Source: Paraphaeosphaeria minitans (taxonomy: Eukaryota > Ascomycota > Dothideomycetes > Pleosporales > Didymosphaeriaceae). Taken from it: DNA of 64,000 nucleotides. The stretch spans positions 868,001 to 932,000 of the forward strand of contig WJXW01000009.1 of the NCBI GenBank assembly GCA_015832175.1. Direction: 5' to 3'. The notes under the pieces were generated by a model. It was not told the origin of the DNA. It did no database searches and saw only the letters and a list, made by a program, of their open reading frames with translations. The translations under genes were made by a program, and so were the position numbers. Shown here piece after piece: positions 13,673-25,206 of this stretch (its first letter is position 1; each line of letters opens with the position of its first letter).

Positions 13673-15256
13673 TATGTACTTTAATTAATATAAAGTTATT
13701 AAAGAAGTATTCTAGAAGGCAGTCTTACTATCTCCTTACTATTGCTACACTATATTAAAGACAATAGTCTTAGATATCTACTAGTAAAGGCACCTAGCAT
13801 AGGCGCTTATAGCATTACCACTTAAGGTAGTATATAGAGGCTGCTACAAAACTAGGGATTACTAATAGAAGTCTCTTAAAATAACAATATTTATGCTAGT
13901 AAAGGGAAGATAAGCGTGTTAAGATTAAATTTCTCTTAGCTAGATACCTATTATATCTAGCATATTTAGGCTAACTATTAATTTCTTATCTATTATAATA
14001 TAATAGATAGATAAGAATAACGCTTATAGCTACTAGAGAGTAGTAGGTATTAAAGCTGCTATTATACCTCCACTTTAGATAATAAGAATTCGAAATAGGT
14101 TATTAATAGTGCGCCTATTAATAAGAAAGGCCGCAACTCTAGTAGGAGCGTAATATATAATAGGCGAAGGTACACTTTCTTTGTTAGTAATTTGTCTAAG
14201 TTAAAATAATATTATTTTAATAATAAATGTCTTTCTAGTCCTAGCATTCCTATTAAGGTTTAGAAGTAGCTAGGGAAGGCTACATCCTCTTAGAATAGCT
14301 TTAAAATAATTAACTACTATATTAAATACAACTCTTTATTAGCTAGTAAGAGTATTAGGGTTACTATTAGTCCTCTTTAGTGTACGGACTAGGTGCTTAT
14401 AGATAAGATTCTTCTAATAGGTCCTACTATTAAGTTCCTACTAATTACTATACTTAGGAGCATCCTAATTTTTTGCGTAATTAATAGGTCTACCTCTAAA
14501 ATTATTAGGGTTAACTTTCTTACTAGTAATAGTAGGACTTTGTGTAGTAAGCTTGTCTACCTTACATAGGTCTATAATAGGTATAGGCTCTAGATTATAG
14601 TCTTCCTCTTTAATTTTAGAATTATCGTCCCTATAGCAATTAACTAATTAATAGTTGCAATAGGCTTTATAGTAGTAATAGGCTAGAGTATTAGGTTTAA
14701 AAGACTAAACCCCTAACATTCCTAATATTATTTATTTACCAGAATAGGTAATAAAGTATAAGCTTTACTTAGTAGAAGTAAACAAGATCTATAATAGGGA
14801 AGTAGTAAAAAAAGTAAAAAAGGATATAAGGTTTTACTTTTAGCCTTAACACTAGAATCTTACATCTATAGTTATAGTATAGTAGAAAGTTAAGATAGTA
14901 TATAGACTCTAGTAGAGTAGGGCGTAACTTACACTTCTATAGTATAGAAGTTCTAGGTTAAAAAAAAGTAGCGTTAGGATCTAGATCTTTATTATACTAC
15001 TAGTGGTAGTAAAAGTAAAAAGTAGTAGATTAAGCCTCTTTAGGTTAGTAATTAATAGAGAGCATAACCTAAGTAGACTAGGTAAGTAAAAGACTAAAAA
15101 GTATATATATAACCTTTTATATAGAGTAGTCTTATTCTCTAATAGTCTTATTTACAAGCTTTAACGCAAATGATGCTAGTAGACGCTTAGTATTAAAATA
15201 TAGTAGAATTAAAACAGCTAGTGCATTATAAGACCACGTATGTTTTTTAGCCGTTG
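13673..15256 (+). pseudogene. Host frame X, part 2
   Basis: The frame of part 1 continues here for 528 codons until the GypB LTR at 15257, again interrupted by TAG/TAA. Readable patches include SIGAYSITT near 13800 and, near the end, ALTQMMLVDA. Lys/Ser/Gln-rich stretches near 14960-15080 look like a disordered linker. I do not recognise a domain. The opposite strand also offers a plausible reading in places (for example near 14400-14600), so the coding strand is not settled. The right end is cut by insertion of GypB-1. Confidence 0.3.
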
Positions 15257-15470
15257 TGTAACGGGTAGATCACGATATCATTATAGTGTTATGGTATCTA
15301 GCGCCAAGAACTTATAAAGGGCCTATGCGCTAAGTAAGCTAGCTGCGTAAAACCTACGCTACGCCCTAACTCTATATAAAATAAGTATTGTTCTATTAAT
15401 ACTATTAAGTTATCCTTTTACTGTCCTCCCTAGTGTAAAGTAAATACTATTGCCTATAACTAGACTTATA
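15257..15470 (+). repeat. GypB 5' LTR
   Basis: 214 bp, TGTAACGGG at the left and CTAGACTTATA at the right (TTACA in the less mutated copy at 46719). It shares TATCTAGCGC, ACTTATAAAGGGCCTATGCG and GTCCTCCCTAGTGT with the other GypB LTRs. Confidence 0.9.
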
Positions 15471-15739
15471 TAATAATACTTTATCTATAATAGTCTAAGG
15501 ATAGCTCCTAGAGTTGTATAAGCTACTAGTAGGGGGTAGACCTTACCTAAAGCCCCTAAAGGCAGTAAAGACCCTCTTATCTAGTATATAGGAGAAGAGC
15601 TAGTAATGTGTAACCTAAGCCTACTTTTAATACTTAAGTAGCGTATCCTAGTTACTAAAAAAAAGTGTAATAAACTTTGCGCTATATATTAACTTTATAC
15701 CTTAGAAGATAAAATTTTCTAACTTAAAAGTATAAGCTA

Positions 15740-16870
15740 AACCGCTAGCGTAGCAGCTACTACTAAGAACATTAAAATCCTACCTACTAATATATATAAG
15801 GAGGACGCGCCTATAGCGTATATAATAATATATATTAAGCGTGCGCTTTAACCTAAAGACCTTATTAAATATAGAGGCAAGAACTTTAAAGAATCTTATA
15901 AATTCTTCTATTTTTATAGGGTAGCCTTTTACCTCTTACTATAAGAATTTATACAGGATAGAAATAAACTTATTTAGGTAATATAGTACCTTATAGGCGA
16001 CCTAAAAGAACTATAGTATACACACTATAAGCGCACTTTTAAAGCTAAAAGAGAAATACCTATCTAAAAGTACTTTAAGTAGTATACACTTAACTTACTT
16101 TTAGACCTAGTAAATTGCAGCCTAGAAGTAGCTATAGCGTATACTTAGGTAATATAGTAAAAATACTAAACTATTTACTTCTTTATAACCTACCTTAATA
16201 TCTTTAAAGATTAACTTATACCTTACATTAAAGAGTAAAAAGTGTAATACCTCTTTTCTAAGCTTAAATTTAAGCTATAGAGGGCTATTACTAACTACTA
16301 TTAAGTGTCTATAACTAGAGAAGACTTTATTGCTTTATGCTCTACGCTTAAGCATAACGTATGCTATGCACCTATAATATAAAAGTTAAGCCTACGTTAT
16401 ATAATAAAGAAATCTAAGGATACTATACTAAACTGCTAAATATCTAAAGGTAGTAGTTAAACTATAAATAAGAAAAGTATTACCTACTATAAGTGCTATA
16501 AAACTAGCTACTATACTAATAAATATAGAGGTAGTAATCCTAATTAGATTCCTATACGAGTAAACTATACGGGGAAAGGGTAATCCTTACCTATAACCTA
16601 GATATAGTAAGGCGCCTACTAGTTTATATCTTACTAGGTATAAAGCGTATATATAGCGCAGCTAGAGATATAGGCGTAGAAAGGGAACTTTAAATAATTT
16701 TTAACTTATAAGCTAATGTTAGCCTAATTAGCTAGATTATTACTATTAAAATAAACTTAAAGCCTATTAAAGGGGCTAAGCTCTCTAAACTAGAATAAAT
16801 TAAGGCCTAAAGGCAAAGCACCTACACTGCCTATACGCTCTAGGTGCGTATTATAAATATTATAAGGGTA
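15740..16870 (+). pseudogene. GypB-1 gag
   Basis: A gag-type capsid reading frame ends in a zinc knuckle at about 16477-16535. The readable order is C-Y-K-T-S-(Y for H)-Y-T-N-K-(Y for C), preceded by Y-Y-K, i.e. a CCHC box with the first Cys, His and last Cys changed to Tyr by TG-to-TA and CA-to-TA mutation. Upstream, K-Y-R-G-K-N-F-K and K-Y-F-K-Q-Y-T-L-N resemble the capsid region of fungal Gypsy gag proteins. Numerous stops. The same start is present in GypB-3 (54698-55467). Confidence 0.72.
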
Positions 16871-18500
16871 GAGTGTAGGATAAAGACTACTATCTATAGC
16901 GTTAATAAGGAAGAGATCCCTTTTCTACTTAGTAACCCCTTTCTATAAAAAAGTAATATCTACTTTAATTACAGCCTGCAAATATAACGCTAGGGCTATA
17001 CTAGAGTTTTAACATAGCTTGTTACTATAAGAGACTTTAAAAATAATATAAAGTAGAGTAGCTTAGCATTATTTTTTCTAAAAGTCTTATAAATAACTAG
17101 TATAAGCTTACAGCACTTAGCGTATATTAATAAAGCGCGTATAGCTTAGGTACTAGTATTTCTAACGTATTACGCGAATATAGTAATATATTTAATAAAA
17201 AAGTAGTGTATACCCTACTAAATTTTAAAGAATCTAATTATGCTATCCCTATTATAAAGGGAAAGGAACCTCCTTATAAACTACTCTATAATCTCTTGGA
17301 GTAGGAGCTTAAGGTACTTTAGGAGTATCTAGAAAATACTATAAAAAAAGATAAATTAGGCACAGCACTAGTTTAGCTAGAGCACTAATTCTATTCGCTT
17401 CTAAGAAAGATAGTATACTACAGCTTTACATAGATTATTAGGGCCTTAACGCGATTACTATTAAGAATTATTACTTACTACCCTTAGTTAGAGAAACACT
17501 TAACCGCCTATTAGGCGTATACTACTATACGACCCTTAATCTTTATAACGCCTACTACAGAATTTAGATCTAGATAGGAAATAAGTAGAAAACTATATTC
17601 TAAACTTACTACAGTTATTTTTAATACCTAGTAATACTATTTAGCTTAACTAATACCCCTATAAGCTTCTAGGCATATATTAATAAAACACTAGCGCTAT
17701 ACCTAGATTATATATATATTGTGTATCTAGATAATATACTTATCTATACCTATAATAAGGATCTTACGCTTTACTAGCACGCTATCTACACTATACTTAA
17801 ATTACTACGTAAAGCTAAACTTTTTATTAATTTAACTAAGTGCATATTTACCTTAAGTAAAGTCTACTTCCTTAGTTTTATTATAACTACGCAAGAAATC
17901 TGCGTTAATCCTACACGTATAGTAACTATTATAAAATAGCTGTAGCTAACTAGTATCTAAGAGTTCTAGTTATTTCTAGGCTTTACAAACCTTTATAGGC
18001 AATTTATTGAGGCATATACACGAGAGACTACTCCTATTTTAGACCTACTTAAGTAGAACTAAGTGTTCTAATACTTAGTAAAGGCTAATAATGCTTTTAA
18101 AATACTTAAAACGCGCTCTTTAAGTGCGCCTATTTTATATTACTTTAACCCTATATTGCTAATCTAATTAGAGACTAACACATTTAGTTTTATAATATAT
18201 AGTATCTTTTTATAGCTATTTAAGGACTAGAAGTGGCGCCTAGTTACTTTTGTGTTAAGGAAACTTTAAGCTATAGAGCTAAATTATAAGGTATATAACC
18301 TTAAACTCCTCGCTATTATCTACTACTTTAAGTAATAGAGATATTATCTAGATAGCACATAGTATATAATTTAAGTGCTAAGTAACTATAATAACCTACG
18401 CGGTATACGCGCTGTACAGAAGCTAAACCTATAATAAGTATAATAAATAATATACCTAGTAGCTTTTAATTTTAAAGTAGAACACTACCTAGGGAAAACA
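16871..18500 (+). pseudogene. GypB-1 protease, reverse transcriptase and RNase H
   Basis: The reverse transcriptase motif reads Y-I-V-Y-L-D-N-I-L-I-Y at about 17710-17745; the second catalytic Asp is Asn, the expected RIP change. RNase H occupies about 18110-18500 and ends with F-N-F-K-V-E-H-Y-L-G-K-T, the conserved run before the integrase linker. The last codon abuts the GypA-2 LTR, so integrase is missing here. Several frames must be joined and many TAG/TAA interrupt it. Confidence 0.82.
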
Positions 18501-18912
18501 TGTTAAGATCCGAAGGCTAGGCCTCCCAGGATCTTCATATGTATCTACATTCGTTGTTTAAGCGGCACAGCACAAGAGGTCACGTAACCTAATTAGTGTG
18601 ATTAGAGCGCTAAGACAACTAATTAGACTAAGCACTTAACAAACTAAGTAAGTAATTAGTACTTAATTAGTTTAATTAGAGCGATTAGTCCACTAATTGC
18701 TTAAAGTATATAGGAACGCAAGGATAGGCTCTCTATACTTATATTTAATCTGTTTATTAATCTATTGTTTAGATTCTAGTAGACTAAATTGTTAACTTGT
18801 TACACTTTATTAAAATACTAATGTATTAATAAGACCTTCTACCTTCTGTAAGTACTCCTGCCTAAGAACTAACCTTAACCCTTTAGGACTAGCTACCTTC
18901 TTAGATTTAACA
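18501..18912 (+). repeat. GypA-2 5' LTR
   Basis: 412 bp, TGTTAAGATCC to GATTTAACA. The first ~50 bases keep several CA and TG pairs. The 3' ~207 bp (from about 18705) is shared with the GypA-1 and GypA-3 LTRs; the 5' part (U3) with repeated CTAATTAG-type motifs is specific to this copy. Confidence 0.94.
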
Positions 18913-18989
18913 TCTTAAACACCTTTAATATAAGTACTTTACAAACTTCTACCTTTTCTATAGCTTTAGGTGCCGCTAAGATTACTCCT

Positions 18990-20840
18990 ATAAAGGATAG
19001 TAGTAAAGCGTATAAACCTAATCTCTACTTTAGCGAATAATCTTAAACTAACGTCTAGATTCTTTAGTTAGATCTTTACTTCTTTAACTTAGATAAATCT
19101 TTTAAAAATAAGAAAAAGGTTATCTTTACAGTAACATATATGCGAGGAGATATAGGATTATAAATCTATCTCTACCTTAAAAAGTACCTAGGAACAGACT
19201 CTAATAATAATAATAATAATTATGTAAATAAGTACACTAATACAATTAATATTATTAAAGATTATAATAACTTTAAAAAATGCCTTAAATAACTCTTTAA
19301 AATTGCTAATAAGGACTCTATTACAAAAGCAAAGATTTAGACTATAACTTAGAAGTAATTAGTAGCTAAGTATATAGCTAAGTTTAATAGATATGCTATA
19401 CAGCTTAACTAGGATAATAAATCTCTTTAGAATATGTACAAATAAGGACTTAAATAGAAACTATGTAAGGAGCTTTTACGTAGTAGTGCGCGAATTACTA
19501 ACCTTAAAGAACTATATAAAGAAACTATTAGGATTAATAAAGAATAGTTTTTATTATAACAGGAGCTCTACTAAAACTCTAGAGTAATAAGCTTTAGATA
19601 ACTAGTAAAAGTGGTTTATAAAAACCTTATTAGAATTGTCTAAAAGTAATAGCTAAGGAACTACTAAAGATATAAACTAATAGAAGATGTCTAGTTTAAC
19701 TATATAGGCAAAGGAAAAGGAGAAAGAATAGGCCCTAAGTAGCCTAATAAACGTGTCTCTAATAGAAGTTAATAACTAACAACTAAGACCTATAAATGCT
19801 TTATATATAGTAAACTAGGCTATATAGCTAGGAACTATAGATTAAAGAACAAAATCTATTAAACTAAGTTAAATGTACTAACTATTAAAGACTAAGAACC
19901 TAATAAAGAATAGGAAGTTATTATAACGCTATTTAGTTACTAACGCGTTACACTAGAGTAAAGTAAGTAATTAGATTTACCTAATTTATAATTATATAAA
20001 CATCTAGAAGACAACTCTAATATATACTATAACGCAGAAGACGTAGAAGAGATACTAAAATCTCCTACTTCTTACCTATAAAGTAGGCAGAAAGAAGACA
20101 ACCCTATGTCACCTAAGTATAAACTAAATGTTTAGAACTATATAGAACCCTACTAGGCACTAAAATAAATACAACTCTATAAAAATAAGAAATTAGACTA
20201 CATACTAAAGTACTACCTAGACTACTAAAATCCTACACACTAATTCTGTATGTGGACGCATTGCGAAGAACTAATATACGCACAATATAAGGCAGAGCAA
20301 GAAGAGAATAAGAAATAACTTAGAAGGAAACTACACTATAGATAGATATAGATAAACTACCCTATCGCAGCTTGTGATAAACACCTCTAGAATAAATAAT
20401 AAGTAAAATACTTTCCTTACCTTACGCTAAAGGGTAATAAATACTATACTATACTTATTAATTAAGACTATATATAACTGTACTAGTATACATGTCTAAA
20501 CTAAAACTACAAATACTACTATATAGCTAAATATTTAGACAGCTTTGTAAACTGCCCTATATAAGAAGTAATAATAGAACTACTAATTTAACTAGTACAT
20601 AGGAATAGTAAAGACTACAGGAGGAAAAATAGCAGAATATCTTTATAGGACAAAAAAGATAATCTATATAAGCTATATACTTAAGAATAATAATAGAAGC
20701 GGATGCCTAGAAACGTATACTAGGCACTAGAACTTAACTATAACCTATATAAATAAATATCTTTTTTAGGCCTAAAATTAGATAAGAAAACGCCTTTATT
20801 AAATTAAATGCTATAGTAAGTATAGTATTAGTTAAGCTAC
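18990..20840 (+). pseudogene. GypA-2 gag
   Basis: Gag-type reading frame with a zinc knuckle at about 19797-19838: C-F-I-(Y for C)-S-K-L-G-(Y for H)-I-A-R-N-(Y for C). An in-frame AAT run near 19202-19222 would encode poly-Asn. Downstream of the knuckle is an acidic, Glu/Asp-containing linker typical of the gag-pol border. The stops are mainly TAG/TAA at likely Gln and Trp positions. The GypA-1 copy retains the last Cys of the knuckle, which supports the reading. The short open stretch at 19393-19587 is in another frame and is not a gene. Confidence 0.78.
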
Positions 20841-21080
20841 TAGTATAGCTTAAAGCAATATAGACTTAAGCTCTTATAGACTTAGAAGTAGAAAGGAACT
20901 TTATATCTTATTAGATAGTAAGATAAGCAGGACTTATAATATTAGAGAAAGAAGTACCCTATATTATCTATATTGTAAATAGATTCCTAACGCCTAAAAC
21001 ACCTTGTATATACTAAGAGGTTACTACTATAATAATAGTCTAAGGATATAGAGAGGGACTTACCTTTAGATGTCTTCCTA
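20841..21080 (+). pseudogene. GypA-2 aspartic protease region
   Basis: At about 20870-20900 the frame reads A-L-I-D-L-E-V-E-R-N-F-I, which fits the retrotransposon protease site A-L-I-D-S-G-x-E-x-N-F-I with Ser and Gly lost; the codons TTA and GAA are consistent with transition mutation. The protease would cut the gag-pol polyprotein. Its frame (relative to base 1) differs from that of gag and RT, so at least one small indel or a frameshift expression site lies on each side. Confidence 0.65.
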
Positions 21081-21149
21081 GAATTTAAGCACAAGTTAGT
21101 CTTAGAATTACTTTAGTTAATAATACACAACTAGTAGACTAACTAGGGT

Positions 21150-24130
21150 ATAAAGAAAATATTATTTAAACGCTATAAATATATATTATAAGCAAAGCCT
21201 ATATATTAACTAAAAATAATAGTAGATAAGGGAGTTATTAATAACATAATACTGTAACAGATAGTTAAAAAATAGAAGCACACCTTAGTAGACGCTAGTA
21301 GAAACTACTAGGTTAAGAAGTGTAAGAAGGAGGATAATAGCACACCCTTTACCTTACTAAGAGAGTATAGGAAATAGATATATATATTTATAGAGATAGA
21401 AGGAAAAGCAAACCTACTAGAATGTTAACCCTAGGATCTTATAATAAATCTAGAAGAAGGGAAGACGCTACCCTTTAGAGTACTATATAGTAAAATAGAA
21501 GAAGAACTCCTTAAAGAACGTGATTTTATTAAGACAAATCTTAAGAAAGAATATATATAACTATTAAAGTTACTAGTAGTAAGCCCTTTTATATTTATTA
21601 AGAAAAAGGATGAATTAGACAGACTATACGTTAACTACTAATAACTTAATAATATAATAATAAAGAACTAATATTTACTACTAAATATTATAAAGTTATA
21701 AAATTAACTATCCTAAGCTAAGATATTTATAATAATAGATCTAAGAGACAGTTATTACCTTATATAAATTAAAAAAGGTAAAGAATAGAAAATGGTGTTT
21801 TAATTACGCTATAGACTATTTAAATAAAAAGCTATACTATTTAGACTTACAAATGCGCTAGTAGCTTTTATAGCACTTATTAATAACGTACTTTATAAAT
21901 ATCTAGACATATTTATTATCGCGTATATAGACAATATCCTTGTCTTTTCTAAAAACGAATTAGACTATACTAAGTATGTATAGATAGTACTAGAAGCACT
22001 AGACAAAGTATGCCTTTATATAAAACTTAAAAAATATAAGTTTAACGTTAAATAACTTAAATTTCTAAGATATATTATTACTACAGAAGGAATTAAGATA
22101 GCACTAAGTAAAATTAAATATATTAAGAACTAGCTAATACTAAAGATAGCTAAGAATATTTAAGAATTCTTAGGACTCTATAGATTTAACTAACAATTTA
22201 TCTAAAATTACGTAAAGGTTACGATACCTTTAATAAATCTTATAAAGAAGGACATACCCTTTAAATAGATAAATAAGTGCGGAATGTTATTCTAACTCCT
22301 TAAGATAGTATGTATTATAAAACCTATTTTTATTTATTTTAGAAGTAATAAACTACTGCGCTTTAAAATAGACACTAGCGATCTTACGCTAGGCGCCTAC
22401 GCTAAATAAGAATATAATAGTAAATAGCACCTAATTGCCTATTATTTATGCAAATTTAATAACGCCAAAGTATAATACAATATATATAATAAAGAACTCT
22501 ACGCTATTATTAAAGCCTTAAAGCACTAGAGGATCTACACGCTAAGTTACTTAACGCTAGAAATTTAGATAAATTATAAGAACCTTCTAAGGTTCACAAC
22601 AACAAAAGAACTTACGCTATAATAATAAAGATAGTTGTAGACTACTAGGTAATATAAGTTTAAAATTATCTATATAGCTAGAAAAGAGAATAGCAGAGTA
22701 GATACTCTTAGCTAACAAAGTAATCTAGTAAGAGAAAAAGTAAAACCCTTCTCTGTAATTCTTTATAAAACTAAAGATAGATCTCTAGAACTAATAGTAG
22801 AACTAAATTAACTTTTAGTAATTAACTATGAAGTTCTAGAATATCTATAGACTAAGATTATCTAATAATACTACAATAACCCTATGTATAGACACCTAGG
22901 TATTATAAAGGTAATAAAACTTATCTAAAGGAATTACACCTTTAAAGGAATTAAAGAAGCTATAATAACTCACATCTAGAAATATGTAGAATGCTAAAGA
23001 AATAAACACAGCACATACCTTAAATATAGAGAGATATAAGCAATTAGAACACTAACAGCACTATAGAAAAACATTACTATAGATTTTATTATAAGAATTC
23101 TAAACTCTAAGGATCTAATAATAGGAATTAAATACGACAGTATAGTAGTAATAGTCTACTAAGTACCTAAGTATATTAAGCTTATTCTATACCTTAAGAG
23201 AATAACAGTAAAGAAACTCGCTTTTTTTATTCTAGACTAACTAATTTAATATTACAGAATCCTAAGAATAATTATTAGTAATAGAGACAAGCTCTTTACA
23301 TTAAATTACTAGATAACGCTTATAGCCCTACTTAGAACAAAACAAAAGCCATTAACAGCTTACTATTTATAAATAGACAGACAGACAGAACGTACGAACT
23401 AAACTATAGAAACGTACCTACGCATCTACTATAATAGTTAGAAGAATAACTAGGTTTTATTACTACCTATAGCACAGTTAGCCTATAATAACAAAGTATT
23501 AGTAGTATTAGGACATACACTATTCTATATAAACTATAGAAGACACCTACATCTCTTTAATTAACAATTTCCTACAACAATTAAAGTAAAAGAAGCTATA
23601 GATATAGTAGAAAATATAAAGAAAATATACTAATAACTCTAAGAAAATCTTAAGAAAGCTTAGTAGTAATTAATTTTATACTAAAACTAAAAACGAAAAA
23701 TAGCACCTTAGCTAAAGAAGGGGGATAAAGTATATCTACTTATAAAGAACCTTTAAACTTAAAAGAAGAAATATAAGAAACTAGATTATATTAAGGTTAG
23801 ACTATTTTATATTTCTAAACAAATCTTACTAGTAAACTATAAACTAGAACTACTAGCTAACGCAAAAATACACCTAGTATTCTACGTATTACTACTAGAA
23901 CTAGCAGACCCTAATACACTAGTTAGAACTGCCTTCTACTACAGAACTAAATAAGAAAATAAATTTAAAGTTAAAAGAATTCTAGACTATAATTAGTAAA
24001 ACAAAATATACCTTGTTAAATAGAAAAGTTACCTATATAGCGAAAATACTTAGGAAGTAAGGAACTACTTAGGAAACTGTTAGTAGAAGATTAGAGAATT
24101 CTGTAAATAACTAGCGCAGCATAATATTAT
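21150..24130 (+). pseudogene. GypA-2 pol: reverse transcriptase, RNase H, integrase, chromodomain
   Basis: One frame carries RT through chromodomain for nearly 3 kb. RT: Y-I-D-N-I-L-V-F at 21924 onward (second Asp to Asn). RNase H: K-I-D-T-S-D-L-T-L-G-A near 22368 to the Asp-containing R-V-D-T-L-S-Q end near 22700. Integrase: His-Cys zinc site with R-H-L-G-I near 22890 and V-E-C-Q-R-N-K-H-type Cys near 22990, catalytic Asp in I-T-I-D-F near 23075, second Asp in S-N-R-D-K near 23275, Glu in D-R-Q-T-E-R-T-N near 23385. A G-D-K-V-Y-L motif follows at about 23727. Chromodomain 23961-24090: F-K-V-K-R-I-L-D-Y, then Y-L-V-K-(stop for W)-K-S-Y and N-T-(stop for W)-E-V. Stops only at expected Trp/Gln/Arg sites. 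Confidence 0.92.
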
Positions 24131-24214
24131 TCTTACCTAAGATAGTAATAACGCGGGATTATCCTAGAACTCTAAGGGAAAATCTTTAAAAGCACCCTAT
24201 GTCACAGGAGATAG

Positions 24215-24614
24215 GAAGGGACCTAAGGAGATCTTATTAGCTAACAAATTAATAGCCTTATAAGATTTAGCCTCTTTAATATTCTTCTCCTTAACTGCTA
24301 TTACGTCTTTAGCACACGTATCTAATAAATCTATTTACTAACGTAACTAATCCTTACATACGCGTATAACACGCAATTTCTCTAAAGCCTCTTTATAGGC
24401 CTTAAATATAGTCTCCTGCGTTTCTCTTAACTCTTTTATCTATATACGTAACTTCTCTTTCTCTGTAAGTAAACGCTTAAACTTAAATTCTAAAATGCGT
24501 ATATTATAATGTTAACTATAATAAATACACTCCCTACATTTTCTAGACTAGATATTAACCTTATAAACATAGTTTTATTTTGTGCACGTTAAATATTTCT
24601 TAACTATAACTTTG
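24215..24614 (-). pseudogene. GypA-2 antisense reading frame: Cys-rich start, coiled coil
   Basis: On the minus strand, opposite to pol and between the chromodomain and the 3' LTR. From about 24614 downward it reads a Cys/Lys-rich segment (Y-L-T-C-T-K, then S-R-K-C-R-E-C-I-Y-Y-S) followed by a strongly charged segment with heptad-like Leu/Ile spacing (L-L-T-E-K-E-K-L-R-I, I-K-E-L-R-E-T-Q-E-T-I) ending near 24215. Only a handful of TAG/TAA break it. The Cys spacing differs from GypA-1 and GypA-3, but the architecture (Cys cluster, then coiled coil) is the same. Function unknown. Confidence 0.55.
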
Positions 24615-24780
24615 CTAAAGGAGTTAATGAAATTAGTTAGGTAATAATAATAAGTAGTGCTAGATTTAGAAAGTGGTTTAGGTATAATATAAGCGAGCTA
24701 ACGCTACTTATAAAGTCGGGTAGGCTTTAGGTATAACTAGGCGCGACATATAGTTATATAATTTAAGGATAAATCCTAGT

Positions 24781-24794
24781 AAGGAGGGAGGTAA
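24781..24794 (+). other. GypA-2 polypurine tract
   Basis: AAGGAGGGAGGTAA lies immediately upstream of the 3' LTR. A purine run in this place primes plus-strand DNA synthesis in LTR retrotransposons. Confidence 0.8.
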
Positions 24795-25206
24795 TGTTAG
24801 GATCTAGAGGCTAGGCCTTTTAGGACCTTTATATATATCTACGTTTATTGTTTAAGCGGCATAGCACAGAAAGGTTACGTGATCTAATTAGTGTAATTAG
24901 GGCGCCAAGACTACTAATTAAGCTAAGCACTCAACATACTAAGTAACTAATTAGGGCTTAATTAGTTTAATTAGAGTGATTAGTCTACTAATTACTTAAA
25001 GTATATAGGAACGCAAGGATGGGCTCTCTATACTTATATTTAATCTGTTTATTAATCTATTATTTAGATTCTAGTAGACCAAATTTTTAACTCGTTATAT
25101 TTCGTAAGATACTATTATATTAACAAGACCTTCCACCTTCTGTAAGTACTCCTGCCCGAGAACTAACTTTAACCCTTTAGGACTAGCTACCCTCTTGGAT
25201 TTAATA
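24795..25206 (+). repeat. GypA-2 3' LTR
   Basis: 412 bp, same length as the 5' LTR, TGTTAGGATC to GGATTTAATA. It aligns without large gaps to 18501-18912; differences are mostly transitions. GTAAT follows and is not a copy of the AAACA before the 5' LTR. Confidence 0.94.

Larger units (their letters stand above)
15257..18500 (+). mobile_element. GypB-1, 5' part: Ty3/Gypsy retrotransposon (LTR, gag, protease, RT, RNase H)
   Basis: Begins with a 214-bp LTR (15257-15470, TGTAACGGG to ACTTATA) and runs through gag, reverse transcriptase and RNase H. It stops abruptly in the RNase H-integrase linker after a Y-L-G-K-T motif, where GypA-2 begins at 18501. The family is defined by comparison with the copies at 36758-46719, 49630-54591 and 54698-55467. 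In the 49630-54591 copy the Y-C-L-G-K motif continues with N-L-A-D-R-L-L-R-R, which is not what lies beyond GypA-2. The element's 3' part is probably 36758-46719: the flanks are CGTTG (15252-15256) and CTTTG (46720-46724), a 4/5 match. Heavily RIP-mutated. Confidence 0.88.
18501..25206 (+). mobile_element. GypA-2: full-length Ty3/Gypsy chromodomain retrotransposon
   Basis: The best-preserved large element in the window: 412-bp LTRs at 18501-18912 and 24795-25206, gag, protease, reverse transcriptase, RNase H, integrase, chromodomain and a minus-strand antisense reading frame. Total 6706 bp. The LTRs begin TGTTA and end TTTAACA (left) or TTTAATA (right, RIP change of the terminal CA). Unlike the other complete elements it has no matching target duplication: AAACA precedes it and GTAAT follows. 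Its left neighbour is GypB and its right neighbour GypC, suggesting recombination between two insertions. Degraded by RIP. Confidence 0.95.

Noticed and set aside
2545..15256. Host frame X as a Starship captain-type tyrosine recombinase (DUF3435)
   Set aside because: I looked for the recombinase motifs and could not find convincing ones in the readable patches.
19393..19587. 64-codon plus-strand stretch in GypA-2
   Set aside because: Lies in a different frame inside the recognisable gag region and has no homologue in GypA-1.
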